In this document: piece by piece, positions 41,496-50,556 of the stretch
Numbering within the stretch: the first letter of the stretch is position 1
Layout of the letters: every line of letters begins with the position of its first letter
NCBI GenBank assembly: GCA_026645815.1
Contig: JAPKMR010000003.1
Location: 62,001 to 126,000 of the forward strand
From: Anaerolineae bacterium
Lineage (GTDB): Bacteria; Chloroflexota; Anaerolineae; B4-G1; SLSP01
Length of the DNA: 64,000 bases
Direction of reading: 5' to 3'
Program-made: the position numbers and the translations under genes
Notes under the pieces: generated by a model
The model's database searches: none
Seen by the model: only the letters and a program-made list of their open reading frames with translations
What the model was told of the DNA's origin: nothing

Positions 41496-41523
41496 AGGCG
41501 GCCGCATGCGGTCGCCTGTGCTT
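41496..41523 (+). promoter_or_regulatory. Terminator-like hairpin in the leader of the PIN/TRAM gene
   Basis: CACAGGCGGCCGCA and TGCGGTCGCCTGTG form a 14-bp stem (one G-T pair), followed by CTTTATTATTTC, 35 bases before the ATG at 41559. It is placed like an attenuator, between promoter and coding region. Confidence 0.5.
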
Positions 41524-41558
41524 TATTATTTCATACTTTTATTCTGGAGGACTCATTC

Positions 41559-42623
41559 ATGAAAAACGATCTTGTGACCCGAATTATTGGTGCAGTGGTG
41601 TTCCTATTAGCCGGCTTGACCCTGTCAGATCAACTTCTGCTGTGGTTCCCGGCACTGGAAGCCCATCTAATGCTGACACGCATTATCAGCAGCTTATTGG
41701 GAGCAGTGATTGGTTTCATCGTCTCACCCGCGATCAGCATCCGCCCGTTGCGACGATTGCGGCACACCGTTCAACAAGTCCCCATCCAGACGCTCATGTC
41801 CAGCATCATCGGTTTATTCCTGGGTTTAGCGTTGGGCGCACTGGTAGCCTATCCTCTCTCGTTGCTGCCCCGCCCGCTAGGGGAATTTCTCCCTTTCCTC
41901 GGCGCTGTGCTGGCAGGTTATCTGGGTGTCATGATCGCCACCATGCGCGCCGATATCGCGCACACAATACGCGAACGCTTTGGAGGCAAAACACAGGCCG
42001 AATGCAACGAACAAACAGGTGTAGCACATCGCTCCATTCTGCTGGATACAAGTGTTATCATTGATGGACGGATTGCTGATATTTGCACCACGGGTTTCAT
42101 TCAGGGAGAGTTGATTGTACCCCTGTTTGTGCTCAACGAACTGCAACACATCGCAGATTCAGCTGATACGCTGCGCCGCAACCGGGGTCGCCGAGGACTT
42201 GAAATCCTGCGGCAGCTGCAAGACAGCTCCCCCGTACCGGTACGGATTACCGATGAGGATGACGAGAATGTCAAAGAGGTGGATGACAAACTCATCACCC
42301 TGGCACGGAAACTTGATGCCCACATTCTCACCAACGATTACAATCTCAATCGCGTTGCCGAATTACAGGGTGTAGCGGTACTTAACGTCAATGAGCTGGC
42401 AAACTCGGTGAAGACGGTGCTACTGCCGGGCGAAAGTTTCTCGATCCACGTCATTCAAGCCGGTAAGGAAATGGATCAAGGCGTAGGTTACCTGGATGAT
42501 GGCACCATGGTGGTCGTCGAAGATGGGCGCGCGTATATAGGGCAGACCGTAGATGTCACGGTGAGCAAGGTACTACAAACGGCCGCCGGACGGATGATTT
42601 TCGCCCGCCGGGATTACGCATAG
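41559..42623 (+). CDS. PIN and TRAM domain membrane protein, YacL family
   Basis: A 354-residue protein: four membrane helices (1-130), a PIN nuclease-fold domain (about 165-285) with acidic residues in ILLDTSVIIDGRIADI, FVLNELQHIADS and HILTNDYNLNRVAE, and a C-terminal TRAM RNA-binding domain (about 295-350). PIN domains cut RNA with magnesium, while TRAM binds tRNA or rRNA. In Firmicutes yacL stands near cysS and rlmB, and the same order holds here. GGAGG precedes the ATG. Cellular role is not established. Confidence 0.9.
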   Translation: MKNDLVTRIIGAVVFLLAGLTLSDQLLLWFPALEAHLMLTRIISSLLGAVIGFIVSPAISIRPLRRLRHTVQQVPIQTLMSSIIGLFLGLALGALVAYPLSLLPRPLGEFLPFLGAVLAGYLGVMIATMRADIAHTIRERFGGKTQAECNEQTGVAHRSILLDTSVIIDGRIADICTTGFIQGELIVPLFVLNELQHIADSADTLRRNRGRRGLEILRQLQDSSPVPVRITDEDDENVKEVDDKLITLARKLDAHILTNDYNLNRVAELQGVAVLNVNELANSVKTVLLPGESFSIHVIQAGKEMDQGVGYLDDGTMVVVEDGRAYIGQTVDVTVSKVLQTAAGRMIFARRDYA

Positions 42624-42653
42624 AAGCGCAGCTGGTTTTCCCAGGAGGTTCCG

Positions 42654-44105
42654 ATGGCACTCCACGTCTATAATTACCTCAGCCGCACGCTGGAACGGTT
42701 TGAACCACTGAAGCCTGGAAGGGTAAGCCTGTACGTCTGTGGTCCCACCGTCTATGATCACTCTCACCTGGGACATGCCAAAACTTACATTGCCATGGAT
42801 GTAGTGGCACGTTATCTTAAGTACCTGGATTACCAGGTGCGCCACGTTCGAAACATTACCGACGTGGGCCATCTGCTTGACTCCGGCGAAGACCGCATTC
42901 TCAAAGGGGCGCGCATGCACCACTTGGAGCCCATGGAAGTCGTCGAGACTTACATGATGAGTTTCTTCGACGATATGCAGGTCCTTGGGGTGCAACGCCC
43001 CAATATTTCCCCGCGCGCCAGTGGACACATTCCAGAGATTATCCAATGGGTGCAGGCTTTAATCGAAAATGGCGCCGCTTACGAAGTCAACGGCAATGTG
43101 TACTTTTCAGTAGAAGCATTTCCTGCCTATGGTAAGCTCTCCAATCGTAAGGTGGATGAATTGGAAGCCGGTGCACGAGTTGAGGTACGTGAGGAAAAGC
43201 GGCACCCCGCTGACTTCGCGCTCTGGAAACGCGCCGAACCGGAACACCTGATGCGCTGGCATAGCCCCTGGGGAGAAGGCTACCCCGGTTGGCATATTGA
43301 ATGCACGGTCATGTCCACCAAATATCTAGGGCAACCCTTCGATATCCATGGCGGCGGGCTGGAAAACATGTTCCCCCACAATGAATGCGAAATTGCCCAG
43401 GCAGAAGTGCTCCATGACACCACTTTCGCCAAATATTGGCTGCTTGCCGGTTCGCTCACGGTGAATGGGGTAAAGATGAGCAAGAGTCTCGGCAACTTCC
43501 TCACCATCAAAGAGGCGGTTGCCCTCTACAAGCCGGAAGCCATCCGCTATTTCGTCCTGAGTAGCCACTATCGGGGACCGGTGGATTTTAGCCGTGATGC
43601 CTTGCAAGCTGCACAGAGAGGCATTGAAAGGCTCCACAATACGGTGCTCAAGATTCACCGGCGCATGCAATCCGCACTACCAGCTGGCACTGCCGTGCTC
43701 TCCGATGTGTCCTCACTGGTGGACTACCGCGACGCCTTCGAAGAAGCCATGAATGACGATTTCAACACACCCAAGGCATTGGCGGTCATCTTCGACATGG
43801 TCAAAGAAGCCAACCGGCAATTGGACGAGAAAGTCAACTTGAGCATGGGCACTCTAGCAGCGATGGACAAACAGTTCCGCGACCTTGCCGGAAGTGTTCT
43901 GGGAATCCTCCCGGCTGAGATCCACGAATCCGCGCCAAGCGGGGAGCTGCTAGATGGACTGATGCAGATTCTGCTCGATTTGCGCCAGGAATATCGCGCC
44001 GCTAAAGATTGGAGCGCTGCCGATATGTTACGGAACCGGCTCGCACTTCTGGGCATCACAATCCAGGACGACGCCGCCGGAACCACCTGGCATATTGAGA
44101 GCTGA
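42654..44105 (+). CDS. cysS: Cysteinyl-tRNA synthetase
   Basis: Class I synthetase, 483 residues. HIGH motif as HLGHAK after the zinc-ligand cysteine in [11 protein letters not shown], further zinc ligands in [10 protein letters not shown] and [10 protein letters not shown], and KMSKS as KMSKSLGN. The C-terminal DALR-like helical region is complete. GGAGG precedes the ATG, 30 bases after the PIN/TRAM stop. Confidence 0.97.
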   Translation: MALHVYNYLSRTLERFEPLKPGRVSLYVCGPTVYDHSHLGHAKTYIAMDVVARYLKYLDYQVRHVRNITDVGHLLDSGEDRILKGARMHHLEPMEVVETYMMSFFDDMQVLGVQRPNISPRASGHIPEIIQWVQALIENGAAYEVNGNVYFSVEAFPAYGKLSNRKVDELEAGARVEVREEKRHPADFALWKRAEPEHLMRWHSPWGEGYPGWHIECTVMSTKYLGQPFDIHGGGLENMFPHNECEIAQAEVLHDTTFAKYWLLAGSLTVNGVKMSKSLGNFLTIKEAVALYKPEAIRYFVLSSHYRGPVDFSRDALQAAQRGIERLHNTVLKIHRRMQSALPAGTAVLSDVSSLVDYRDAFEEAMNDDFNTPKALAVIFDMVKEANRQLDEKVNLSMGTLAAMDKQFRDLAGSVLGILPAEIHESAPSGELLDGLMQILLDLRQEYRAAKDWSAADMLRNRLALLGITIQDDAAGTTWHIES

Positions 44106-44165
44106 AAGGCCATAAACCCATTCCGAATCGGGTCCTAGCATGCCCGATGAACTTAAGGAGGTGTC

Positions 44166-44912
44166 ATGCGCGAAACCTTGTATGGTCGCCAGGCAGTCCG
44201 TGAGAGTCTCCGCGCCAGACGCCGGGATGTTTTCCGGCTTCTATTAGCAGATGGGGCAGTGAATGCGCCGATTCTGGATGAAATCATGGAGTTGGCGCAG
44301 GCGCGCCGAGTCCCCACCGTGCGATTCTCACGGCATGAAATGGAGTCCTTCACCGGAACAACCGAGCATCAGGGAGTAGCCCTGGAAGCTTCAGGCTATC
44401 CGTATGCTGAGGTTGATGCCATGCTCAACCTGGCCCAGGTCAAAGGCGAAGTTCCTCTGATTGTGCTGCTGGACCTGATTCAGGATGTACACAACCTGGG
44501 CAGCCTCATACGCACTGCCGAAGCTGCCGGAGCTCACGGGTTAGTCATCCAAAGCCGTCGGGCGGCAGGGATTACGCCGTCCACCGTCAACACGTCCTCG
44601 GGCGCTGTGGAGCACCTGCTGGTAGCACAAGTTGCCAATCTATCGCAGGAAATGGAACACCTCAAAGCAATGCAACTGTGGATCGTGGGCCTGGAAGACG
44701 TTTACGGAGCACAGCTCTATACCTCTATAGATTTCACCGTCCCGTTAGGGTTGGTCATTGGCAGCGAAGGCGAGGGGCTGCGCCGTCTGGTTCGCGAACG
44801 GTGCGACATTCTGGCTTCGCTTCCGATGCGGGGCGCTATCAACTCGTTGAATGCTGCCGTTGCCGGTTCCATCGCTCTCTACGAGATACTCCGCCAACGA
44901 GGCGCAGCCTAG
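44166..44912 (+). CDS. rlmB: SpoU-family 23S rRNA 2-prime-O-ribose methyltransferase, RlmB-like
   Basis: A 248-residue trefoil-knot (SPOUT) methyltransferase. The N-terminal L30e-like substrate domain (LYGRQAVRESLRAR) is followed by the three SpoU motifs: LIQDVHNLGSLIRTAEAAG, LGLVIGSEGEGLRRLVRE and LPMRGAINSLNAAVAGSIALYE. RlmB methylates G2251 in 23S rRNA; other SpoU targets remain possible. AAGGAGG precedes the ATG. It follows cysS, as in Firmicutes. Confidence 0.9.
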   Translation: MRETLYGRQAVRESLRARRRDVFRLLLADGAVNAPILDEIMELAQARRVPTVRFSRHEMESFTGTTEHQGVALEASGYPYAEVDAMLNLAQVKGEVPLIVLLDLIQDVHNLGSLIRTAEAAGAHGLVIQSRRAAGITPSTVNTSSGAVEHLLVAQVANLSQEMEHLKAMQLWIVGLEDVYGAQLYTSIDFTVPLGLVIGSEGEGLRRLVRERCDILASLPMRGAINSLNAAVAGSIALYEILRQRGAA

Positions 44913-44924
44913 TTTTTCCGGCAC

Positions 44925-45479
44925 ATGCTCGCTATCTTTGATCTTGACCAAACTCTGGTCGAACGCTATACGGCCAATCCTCTGCCGGGTGTAGCGAAGG
45001 CTCTAGCAGAACTTGTCGCCAACGGTACACGACTGATGATCGCCACCAACCAGGCGGGACCCGCCTGGCGGTTGTGGACGGGCAAAGAACGTTTCCCCAC
45101 AACGGAGCAAGTTTGCGCGCGCTTCGAGGCTGTGGCACACGCCCTACCCGAATTGCGCACGGCAACATGGCTGGTCGCCGCTTATGATGCGCGGGTGGAC
45201 CTGACTTCAGTCCAATTCGGGGAACTGGCAGACGCCTTCAATCGAAACGCTCCCAGTCTGAACCTCCGCGCTGCCGCAGAACCGATCTGGCGAAAACCGC
45301 AACCAGGTATGTTATGGGAAGCGTGCCGTCTTGCAGGAGTAAGCGCAGCGAAGGCCTGGTTTGTAGGGGATATGGACAGCGATGCGCAAGCCGCACAACT
45401 AGCCGGAATAGTTTTCCATTCTGCCAGCAGCTACTTTTGCGAGCAAGCGACCAGCGGAATTATCGAGAGAAGCCCTTAG
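44925..45479 (+). CDS. HAD-superfamily hydrolase, subclass IIIA
   Basis: A 184-residue HAD phosphatase with motif I FDLDQTLVE, motif II MIATNQAG, motif III lysine in WRKPQPGML and motif IV FVGDMDSDAQAA. The order and short cap are those of the HisB-N/GmhB-type group that dephosphorylates small sugar or nucleotide phosphates. It lies 12 bases after rlmB without a clear RBS. Its stop overlaps the converging SHOCT-like gene by four bases. Confidence 0.85.
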   Translation: MLAIFDLDQTLVERYTANPLPGVAKALAELVANGTRLMIATNQAGPAWRLWTGKERFPTTEQVCARFEAVAHALPELRTATWLVAAYDARVDLTSVQFGELADAFNRNAPSLNLRAAAEPIWRKPQPGMLWEACRLAGVSAAKAWFVGDMDSDAQAAQLAGIVFHSASSYFCEQATSGIIERSP

Positions 45480-45847
45480 TCAAGAAAAACCTCAACGTGT
45501 TCTCCATCCTCGTCATCAACCACATCAATCAACATCCCCGCCTCACCTTGCGCCAGGAAGGCTGACAACATTTCGGGATCCAGGGCATCCAGATCTGAAG
45601 TAAAACGTGAACCCAGCTTCAAGCCCGCACGCAACATAGCAGAGGGAAGAGTCACATTCACCCGCACCTTGCCTGTCGCCATATCCGTAACTCGAATGTG
45701 CAACCAATGCGCCTTCTTGGGCGTGACAGATGGCGTCTCCGCCCGGTTATCCAGTGCTTCCAACAACCGGGAAGCATCCTGAGGCGTGATTTTGCCTTCT
45801 TGTAACAACCGCAGAATGGTCAAACGTTCTTCACTTGAAGTCGGCAC
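45476..45847 (-). CDS. Small SHOCT-like/YvlB-type protein of unknown role
   Basis: A 123-residue protein starting with GTG at 45847 (AGGAAGG ahead). The first 30 residues, EERLTILRLLQEGKITPQDASRLLEAL, form a SHOCT-like helical hairpin. The rest is a beta-rich domain (HIRVTDMATGKVRVNVTLPSAM) with an acidic tail VVDDEDGEHVEVFLD, as in YvlB or LiaX-like proteins and DUF2089-associated partners. It is the last gene of a three-gene unit with the GNAT protein and the DUF2089 regulator. Confidence 0.7.
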   Translation of the reverse strand: MPTSSEERLTILRLLQEGKITPQDASRLLEALDNRAETPSVTPKKAHWLHIRVTDMATGKVRVNVTLPSAMLRAGLKLGSRFTSDLDALDPEMLSAFLAQGEAGMLIDVVDDEDGEHVEVFLD

Positions 45848-45902
45848 AGCGCACCTTCCTTTCCCAATGCCCCCACACACAATTCAGGCATCAGACCGTC
45901 CA

Positions 45903-46883
45903 TCAATCCAATACACGATACATCTGCGTCAACAAACGGTGCCGTACAAAGCCCAGCTGCTGCAACACGTTCGCCAAAACCGTTTTTGAGTTCACAAATG
46001 TAACCACAGGCCAATGGCGGTGAGAGGATACACTTGCGAACGCCCTTGACACAGCTTCCTGCACCCGTGACTCATCCGCATCGGGCGATACCAATAATTC
46101 CCAAACATGAAAGCGACGCCTGAGATCCGTCTGAATACTTACCGCCAGTTGCGGGTCAGGTGTATCCTCGATCCAGGCCATCTCACGCTCACGATTGAAC
46201 CACAAATCCAGTATGCGCTCAAAGCCACCAAAAGTGTAAAGATCAGGGCGGATTTCCAGGACTTGCGCCTGTATCCGTGACATCGTTTTCTCAGCCAGAC
46301 CGGCCCACAATAGCCGGTCCAACGGCTGAGAACGCCGCCAGATAGTGCGCGGCGCATCCACGCGAGGCCAGGGAGTGCCAGAGTGCAGAAAATGCTCCAC
46401 AGCACCCACAGCGCGAAAACCCAAGTGTGTATAGAGCGCGTAAGCCGCAGCATTATCTGCCCGCACTTCCAAACCTAACCAACGCGCCCCCGCAGTTCGG
46501 CTGGTTGCTTCGGCTGCTTGCATGAGCGCCCGTGCAATGCCACGCCCGCGACATTCAGGGTGCACCACTACATTGCCAATGATACGACCGTCATTCCAGG
46601 CAGGTAAGGCTCTTCGCAGTGAGAGATTGCCCACCACCCGCCCCTGCTCTTCCCATACAAAACCTTCCAGGTTTAGTGGGCCACCCCAGAGAAGCTGCGA
46701 CCAAATCCCATAACATGCCCGGCGCCGCATCTGCGCCAGCAACTTCTGCCCTAGAGGGTCCATCTCCTCACGAAAGCCCAGCTCAATCAGCCCGACAATC
46801 TCAGGGAAATCATGTCGCGGGTCGAGCGGCCTAAGTCCCTGCACGGGAGACTGCCTCAGCAGTGATGCAGGGGAAGTGATCAC
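45903..46883 (-). CDS. GNAT-family N-acetyltransferase with tandem GNAT-like halves
   Basis: A 326-residue protein. The first half (1-175) is a full GNAT domain with the acetyl-CoA loop VVVHPECRGRGIARALMQAAE and ALYTHLGFRAVG. The second half repeats a weaker GNAT-like fold ending VTFVNSKTVLANVLQQLGFVRHRLLTQMYRVL, without a clear Q/RxxGxG/A loop, so it is probably not catalytic. Starts with GTG overlapping the stop of the DUF2089 gene, implying translational coupling. Substrate unknown. Confidence 0.85.
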   Translation of the reverse strand: MITSPASLLRQSPVQGLRPLDPRHDFPEIVGLIELGFREEMDPLGQKLLAQMRRRACYGIWSQLLWGGPLNLEGFVWEEQGRVVGNLSLRRALPAWNDGRIIGNVVVHPECRGRGIARALMQAAEATSRTAGARWLGLEVRADNAAAYALYTHLGFRAVGAVEHFLHSGTPWPRVDAPRTIWRRSQPLDRLLWAGLAEKTMSRIQAQVLEIRPDLYTFGGFERILDLWFNREREMAWIEDTPDPQLAVSIQTDLRRRFHVWELLVSPDADESRVQEAVSRAFASVSSHRHWPVVTFVNSKTVLANVLQQLGFVRHRLLTQMYRVLD

Positions 46884-47260
46884 CCAACACGCCTCTGCTT
46901 GAGTTGTCGGATGGCTTCGGTGACATTAATCTGCCCCAGCGCCAGCGCATCCAATACCGATTGGCGGTCTTCAACCTCCTCTTCAGCTGCAGCTCCCACC
47001 TCGTAACCCAAAGCGTGGATCACATCATTCAGACGACTACGCACGGTGGGATAGGACAAATCCAGTTCGTCTTGCACACGCGTGAATTTACCTTCACAGC
47101 GCAGAAAGACCTCTACGAAGGCCCATTGCTCCGGCGTAAGACGCAGAATTCGTTGTAAAACAAACTCACCCTGAATTGCCGTATTACAGTTGCGGCATAT
47201 CAGGCGCTCCACAATCAATTCTCCATCACATACAGGACATCGCACCGGTAAAGGATACAC
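46880..47260 (-). CDS. DUF2089-family zinc-ribbon protein, probable regulator
   Basis: Start moved to the GTG at 47260, six bases after GGAGG; the ORF track adds ten codons with no RBS. The 126-residue protein begins with a zinc ribbon (CPVCDGELIVERLICRNC). A helical region with an HTH-like segment follows (CEGKFTRVQDELDLSYPTVRSRLNDVI), then the C-terminal hairpin DRQSVLDALALGQINVTEAIRQL, which resembles the SHOCT-like start of the gene two positions downstream. The family usually accompanies SHOCT/YvlB proteins, as here. Confidence 0.82.
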   Translation of the reverse strand: MYPLPVRCPVCDGELIVERLICRNCNTAIQGEFVLQRILRLTPEQWAFVEVFLRCEGKFTRVQDELDLSYPTVRSRLNDVIHALGYEVGAAAEEEVEDRQSVLDALALGQINVTEAIRQLKQRRVG

Positions 47261-47389
47261 GTAGGTCCTCCACAAAGTCAGCCGAGTCAATCCCGCTCAT
47301 CAATATGCTGCGCGCATTCACAGAAGCAGCGCTAATTTAGCTTCCATGATAATCCAAATACAGACCTGGTCAAACCTCAGGATCTACGG

Positions 47390-47508
47390 GGTGCGTTTTA
47401 ACTTTGGGGTAAAAGTAAGATGGCTATCATACAAATGCCTTTTCTTTGAGTGTTTTTTTGCGGCGTGGCTGCGCCACACCGCAAAAAAACACTTTTATGA
47501 CATCCCGG
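47390..47508 (+). repeat. Palindromic dispersed element, copy D
   Basis: Left arm GGTGCGTTTTAACTTTGGGG, AAAAGTAAG, GGCTATCATA, AAATGCC, CTTTGA matches copy C read in reverse. The 20-bp hairpin core (47450-47492, TGCGGCGTGGC with three-base loop) has an unrelated sequence. The right start AACACTTTTATG resembles copies A and B. It bridges the two half-families. Confidence 0.75.
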
Positions 47509-47534
47509 CATAAAAATTCTCACTACTACAAAAG

Positions 47535-47562
47535 TTGCCTTTCCTCGGATTTGTTCTATACT
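47535..47562 (+). promoter_or_regulatory. Promoter for the TPR membrane protein
   Basis: TTGCCT (47535-47540), 16-base spacer, TATACT (47557-47562). Confidence 0.6.
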
Positions 47563-47630
47563 TAATATGAAAAACCCTGAGCCGAGTGCAAGAGGCACAT
47601 CGGCACTATCAACAGGTCGGGGGGCATGGT

Positions 47631-49064
47631 ATGAGCAACTTGCGAGGATCCAAGACAACGGACGACGAGGAATTTGAAAGCCTGTTTGAGTCTCTGAGTG
47701 GTAGCGAATCACAGCCCGCACCCCAAAGAGAATCTAAACGGGAACCCGGTGAGCGATTTTCGATTTTCAAGCGCCGCCGTAAGGCAACCGAGGCGAGTGC
47801 TGCCATACCAACAGAGGAACCCGAAACAGAGATACCCACTTTTAACCCGGAGATGTTGAAATCCCCCCTCGATTTGGATGCTGCCCGACAGGAGTTGCTG
47901 GCACCCGAACCGATAGAGGAATCTATCCCGGTCGCAGCCCCAACTGCTGCGGATGAAGCGCGGGCACCTATCAGAAAGCCCAAGCGCGAGTCACGTAACG
48001 CCAGGGTCAAGCCGATCCAGTTAGCCATTCTAGGCGTGCTCTTCGTGCTTGTTTTAGCCATTTATGGTGCGCTGGCGCTCGTCATCACACGCACACGCCC
48101 CCAAGCTGTCGTCACCCCCATTTCCCTCCAGGAGCTCGAGATAGCCATCGCTCAGACCGCAACGCCCACCCCACGCACCGAACCAACTGCCACTGCTGCT
48201 CCGCCCATGCCTACCGCAACGCCTCAACCAGCAGTGTCAACGCAATACGACCTACAGCTATTACGCGATCCAAATAACAAAGACTTGCGCGTCAAGCGAG
48301 GTTATAAATACCTGGAGTTGCATGCCTACGACCTGGCAATTGGTGACTTTGAACACGTGCTGGCATCAGACTCGCAGGATTCCAGCAGTTACATCGGATC
48401 GGGGCAAGCGCATTTCTACGCCCGGCGATGGAAACAAGCAGAGACAGCATTGCGTGCCGCTCTCAATAATGACGAAAACAGTGAAGAGGCGCATTTTTGG
48501 CTCGGCACGGTTTTATATTACCAGGAGCGCTGTGATGAAGCCGCCGATGAATTCGACTGGGCAGCTGAACTCAATCCCGAGAACCCTCGCAACGAAGCCT
48601 GGTTGGCTTTGGCTGCAGCCGAATGTGGGCAGATACCAGAAGCAGAAGCCGCAGCTGAACGAGCATTGGCTCTAGATGATGGTTATATCCTCGCATATCT
48701 GGGACGCGCGCAAGTGCGTATTAGCCAGGGGAATATCGAAGCCGCACAAGGCGACCTGCTCTACGCACGCAATCTCGCGCCCTATAATTTCGACACCCTG
48801 CACATGCTGGGACGTTTCTATGCCGACAATATCCCAGAACGCATTGTCGAAGCGGAGCGCTTAATCCTACAAGCACAGAACTGGGCTACCTGGGATCTAC
48901 AACGCGCACAAGCCTTCCAAACCCTGGGACGTATTTACCTGGCGCAAGGACGCAAAGAAGAGGCGCGTCGAGTCTTCGTACAAGCCTCAGACCTGGCAAT
49001 GGTGGATGGGCAGATAGGGCTACCCGATTTAAGTGCAGACCTGGATCGTGCGCTCGTCCCGTAG
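47631..49064 (+). CDS. Single-pass membrane protein with external TPR domain
   Basis: Start at 47631 (MSNLRGSKTTDDEEF) after a GGGGGG-rich RBS. Of 477 residues, the first 130 are an acidic, disordered cytoplasmic part. A membrane helix follows (IQLAILGVLFVLVLAIYGALAL), then a Thr/Pro linker and about six TPR units (YDLAIGDFEHVLASDSQDSS, AETALRAALNNDENSEEA, AADEFDWAAELNPEN). TPR units usually assemble protein complexes; here that would be outside the membrane. The last 32 bases overlap the longest form of the next ORF. Confidence 0.8.
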   Translation: MSNLRGSKTTDDEEFESLFESLSGSESQPAPQRESKREPGERFSIFKRRRKATEASAAIPTEEPETEIPTFNPEMLKSPLDLDAARQELLAPEPIEESIPVAAPTAADEARAPIRKPKRESRNARVKPIQLAILGVLFVLVLAIYGALALVITRTRPQAVVTPISLQELEIAIAQTATPTPRTEPTATAAPPMPTATPQPAVSTQYDLQLLRDPNNKDLRVKRGYKYLELHAYDLAIGDFEHVLASDSQDSSSYIGSGQAHFYARRWKQAETALRAALNNDENSEEAHFWLGTVLYYQERCDEAADEFDWAAELNPENPRNEAWLALAAAECGQIPEAEAAAERALALDDGYILAYLGRAQVRISQGNIEAAQGDLLYARNLAPYNFDTLHMLGRFYADNIPERIVEAERLILQAQNWATWDLQRAQAFQTLGRIYLAQGRKEEARRVFVQASDLAMVDGQIGLPDLSADLDRALVP

Positions 49065-50367
49065 CAGGTATGGAGCGATCGAGCTCGTAGGCGATACCGG
49101 CACCAGAACAACCCCGGCGGCGTTGCTGTCAGCCTGCTTGCTGATCTTGTGTACGATCGGTTGTGTGGCGCCTTTAGTGCGTCACACGCCCCATCCCGAC
49201 CCGGCAACCACCATGCAATTTCCGGAGCTCCCACCCGCACAGGGTAGCGTCCCAGCGCCCGTAGCCACGCCGGCGCCCCGCCCACAACTGCAGCAACAGC
49301 CCGATGCTCAGGGTTTGTCACACCCCACTCTCGAAGACTTCTGGGATGGACGAGCAGAATTTGTTGTGGATGTGGTGGATGTAAAACTACCGATGGGAGA
49401 GTCTGATACCATCGTCATGAGCAATGGAGAGTTGTGGTCGTTTCTCCATGCCAGTTACCCGTCGGCAGGGACTGTGGATCGTTGTGGCAATGCGGTGAGT
49501 TTCCCGGGTTGTACGGTGATTTATCGCAGCACCGATGGCGGCTTCAGTTTTCAAGCCGAAGACCCGCCCGTATGCCAGTTCGATTGTCTCGCATGCCCCT
49601 GCGATTCGGATCTCGATCACATTGACCAGCAACAATACCCCCGAGTGGCCTATGGTGGAGAAACGCTGTTCCTGGTGTATGAATACCGGGGACGAGTGCG
49701 AATGCGACGTTCCAGCGATGGGCTTCAGTGGGGAGAGGCTGAGAGAATCAGCCCCTCGACCATCTGGAAGCGCTGGTTAAGGGATTGTTATCCAGAAGAA
49801 AGCATTGGACAACATCCCTTTGTTCCTTACGATTATGAATGCCTTGCCGGCGGTCCGCCTGGAATCGCCATTATAGATGACACAATCTATGTCTTCATGG
49901 CGTTGGGACAAAATCCCGGCTCAATGGGGTGTTACTATGGACCTACGAGCAGTGCGGCGATGGAGTTTCAGCGATGCCAGCATAATCCCCTCTTCACCGG
50001 CGCAGAAAGCTATGGACCTTTTGGGGCGTCAGGCGAGACGGCTAACCCCTACTTCGACTTCCGCATGATCAGCTCCGCCGAGGTACAACACATCAACGAC
50101 CGCTTCTATATGCTCTATGAAGGGATACGCGGACCAGGACCGGGCGATCACGGCGACACGCAATTTGCTCTAGGATTGGCTCGCAGCCTCGAAGCCCGTA
50201 TTGACGGACCATGGGAGAAATTCACCGGCAATCCGATTCTAGTGAACCTGCCTGGCAATGTCGGTTTAGGGCACGCTGACCTGATTGTCCTCGACGGACA
50301 AACCATACTGTACACGTCTCTGGATGGGAAGACCCGGAGCCGGCTCGTGCTCATCTGGCGCTCATAG
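49048..50367 (+). CDS. Exported lipoprotein with five-bladed propeller-like (glycosidase-like) domain
   Basis: The start is uncertain: the ATG at 49033 and GTG at 49048 both overlap the previous gene and no RBS is clear. A hydrophobic segment with lipobox LCTIGC follows, then a Pro-rich linker. The main domain (about residues 90-435) has an Asp-box-like YRSTDGGFSF, RVRMRRSSDGLQWGE, and PYFDFRMISSAEV with FYMLYEGIRGPG. These match the pattern of GH43/GH32-type or BNR propellers that bind or cut glycans. It is cysteine-rich for this genome (CQFDCLACPCD). Catalytic residues could not be assigned. Confidence 0.65.
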   Translation: MRSSRSRYGAIELVGDTGTRTTPAALLSACLLILCTIGCVAPLVRHTPHPDPATTMQFPELPPAQGSVPAPVATPAPRPQLQQQPDAQGLSHPTLEDFWDGRAEFVVDVVDVKLPMGESDTIVMSNGELWSFLHASYPSAGTVDRCGNAVSFPGCTVIYRSTDGGFSFQAEDPPVCQFDCLACPCDSDLDHIDQQQYPRVAYGGETLFLVYEYRGRVRMRRSSDGLQWGEAERISPSTIWKRWLRDCYPEESIGQHPFVPYDYECLAGGPPGIAIIDDTIYVFMALGQNPGSMGCYYGPTSSAAMEFQRCQHNPLFTGAESYGPFGASGETANPYFDFRMISSAEVQHINDRFYMLYEGIRGPGPGDHGDTQFALGLARSLEARIDGPWEKFTGNPILVNLPGNVGLGHADLIVLDGQTILYTSLDGKTRSRLVLIWRS

Positions 50368-50421
50368 AATCCCAACACAGAGTTTGCACACGGTATCTCG
50401 TTGAATGAGTCAGCACAAGCA

Positions 50422-50449
50422 TAGACTAAAAAACTCGGAAGAGTATAAT
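50422..50449 (+). promoter_or_regulatory. Promoter of the M32 carboxypeptidase gene
   Basis: TAGACT (50422-50427), 16-base spacer, perfect TATAAT (50444-50449). Confidence 0.65.
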
Positions 50450-50556
50450 CCAAACAAATGCAGAAAAGTAGCCCAATTTTGAGCGCGCAAAGCACGCAGA
50501 GGCAGCTTTTACCAAAATGAACGAAAGTAAATCGTTAGTTCAAGGAGCTCAAAGCA

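Larger units (their letters stand above)
47261..47630. other. Divergent intergenic region with palindromic element D
   Basis: These 370 bases hold the element at 47390-47508 and the plus-strand promoter at 47535-47562. Nothing else was recognised in the 130 bases next to the DUF2089 gene. Confidence 0.6.
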
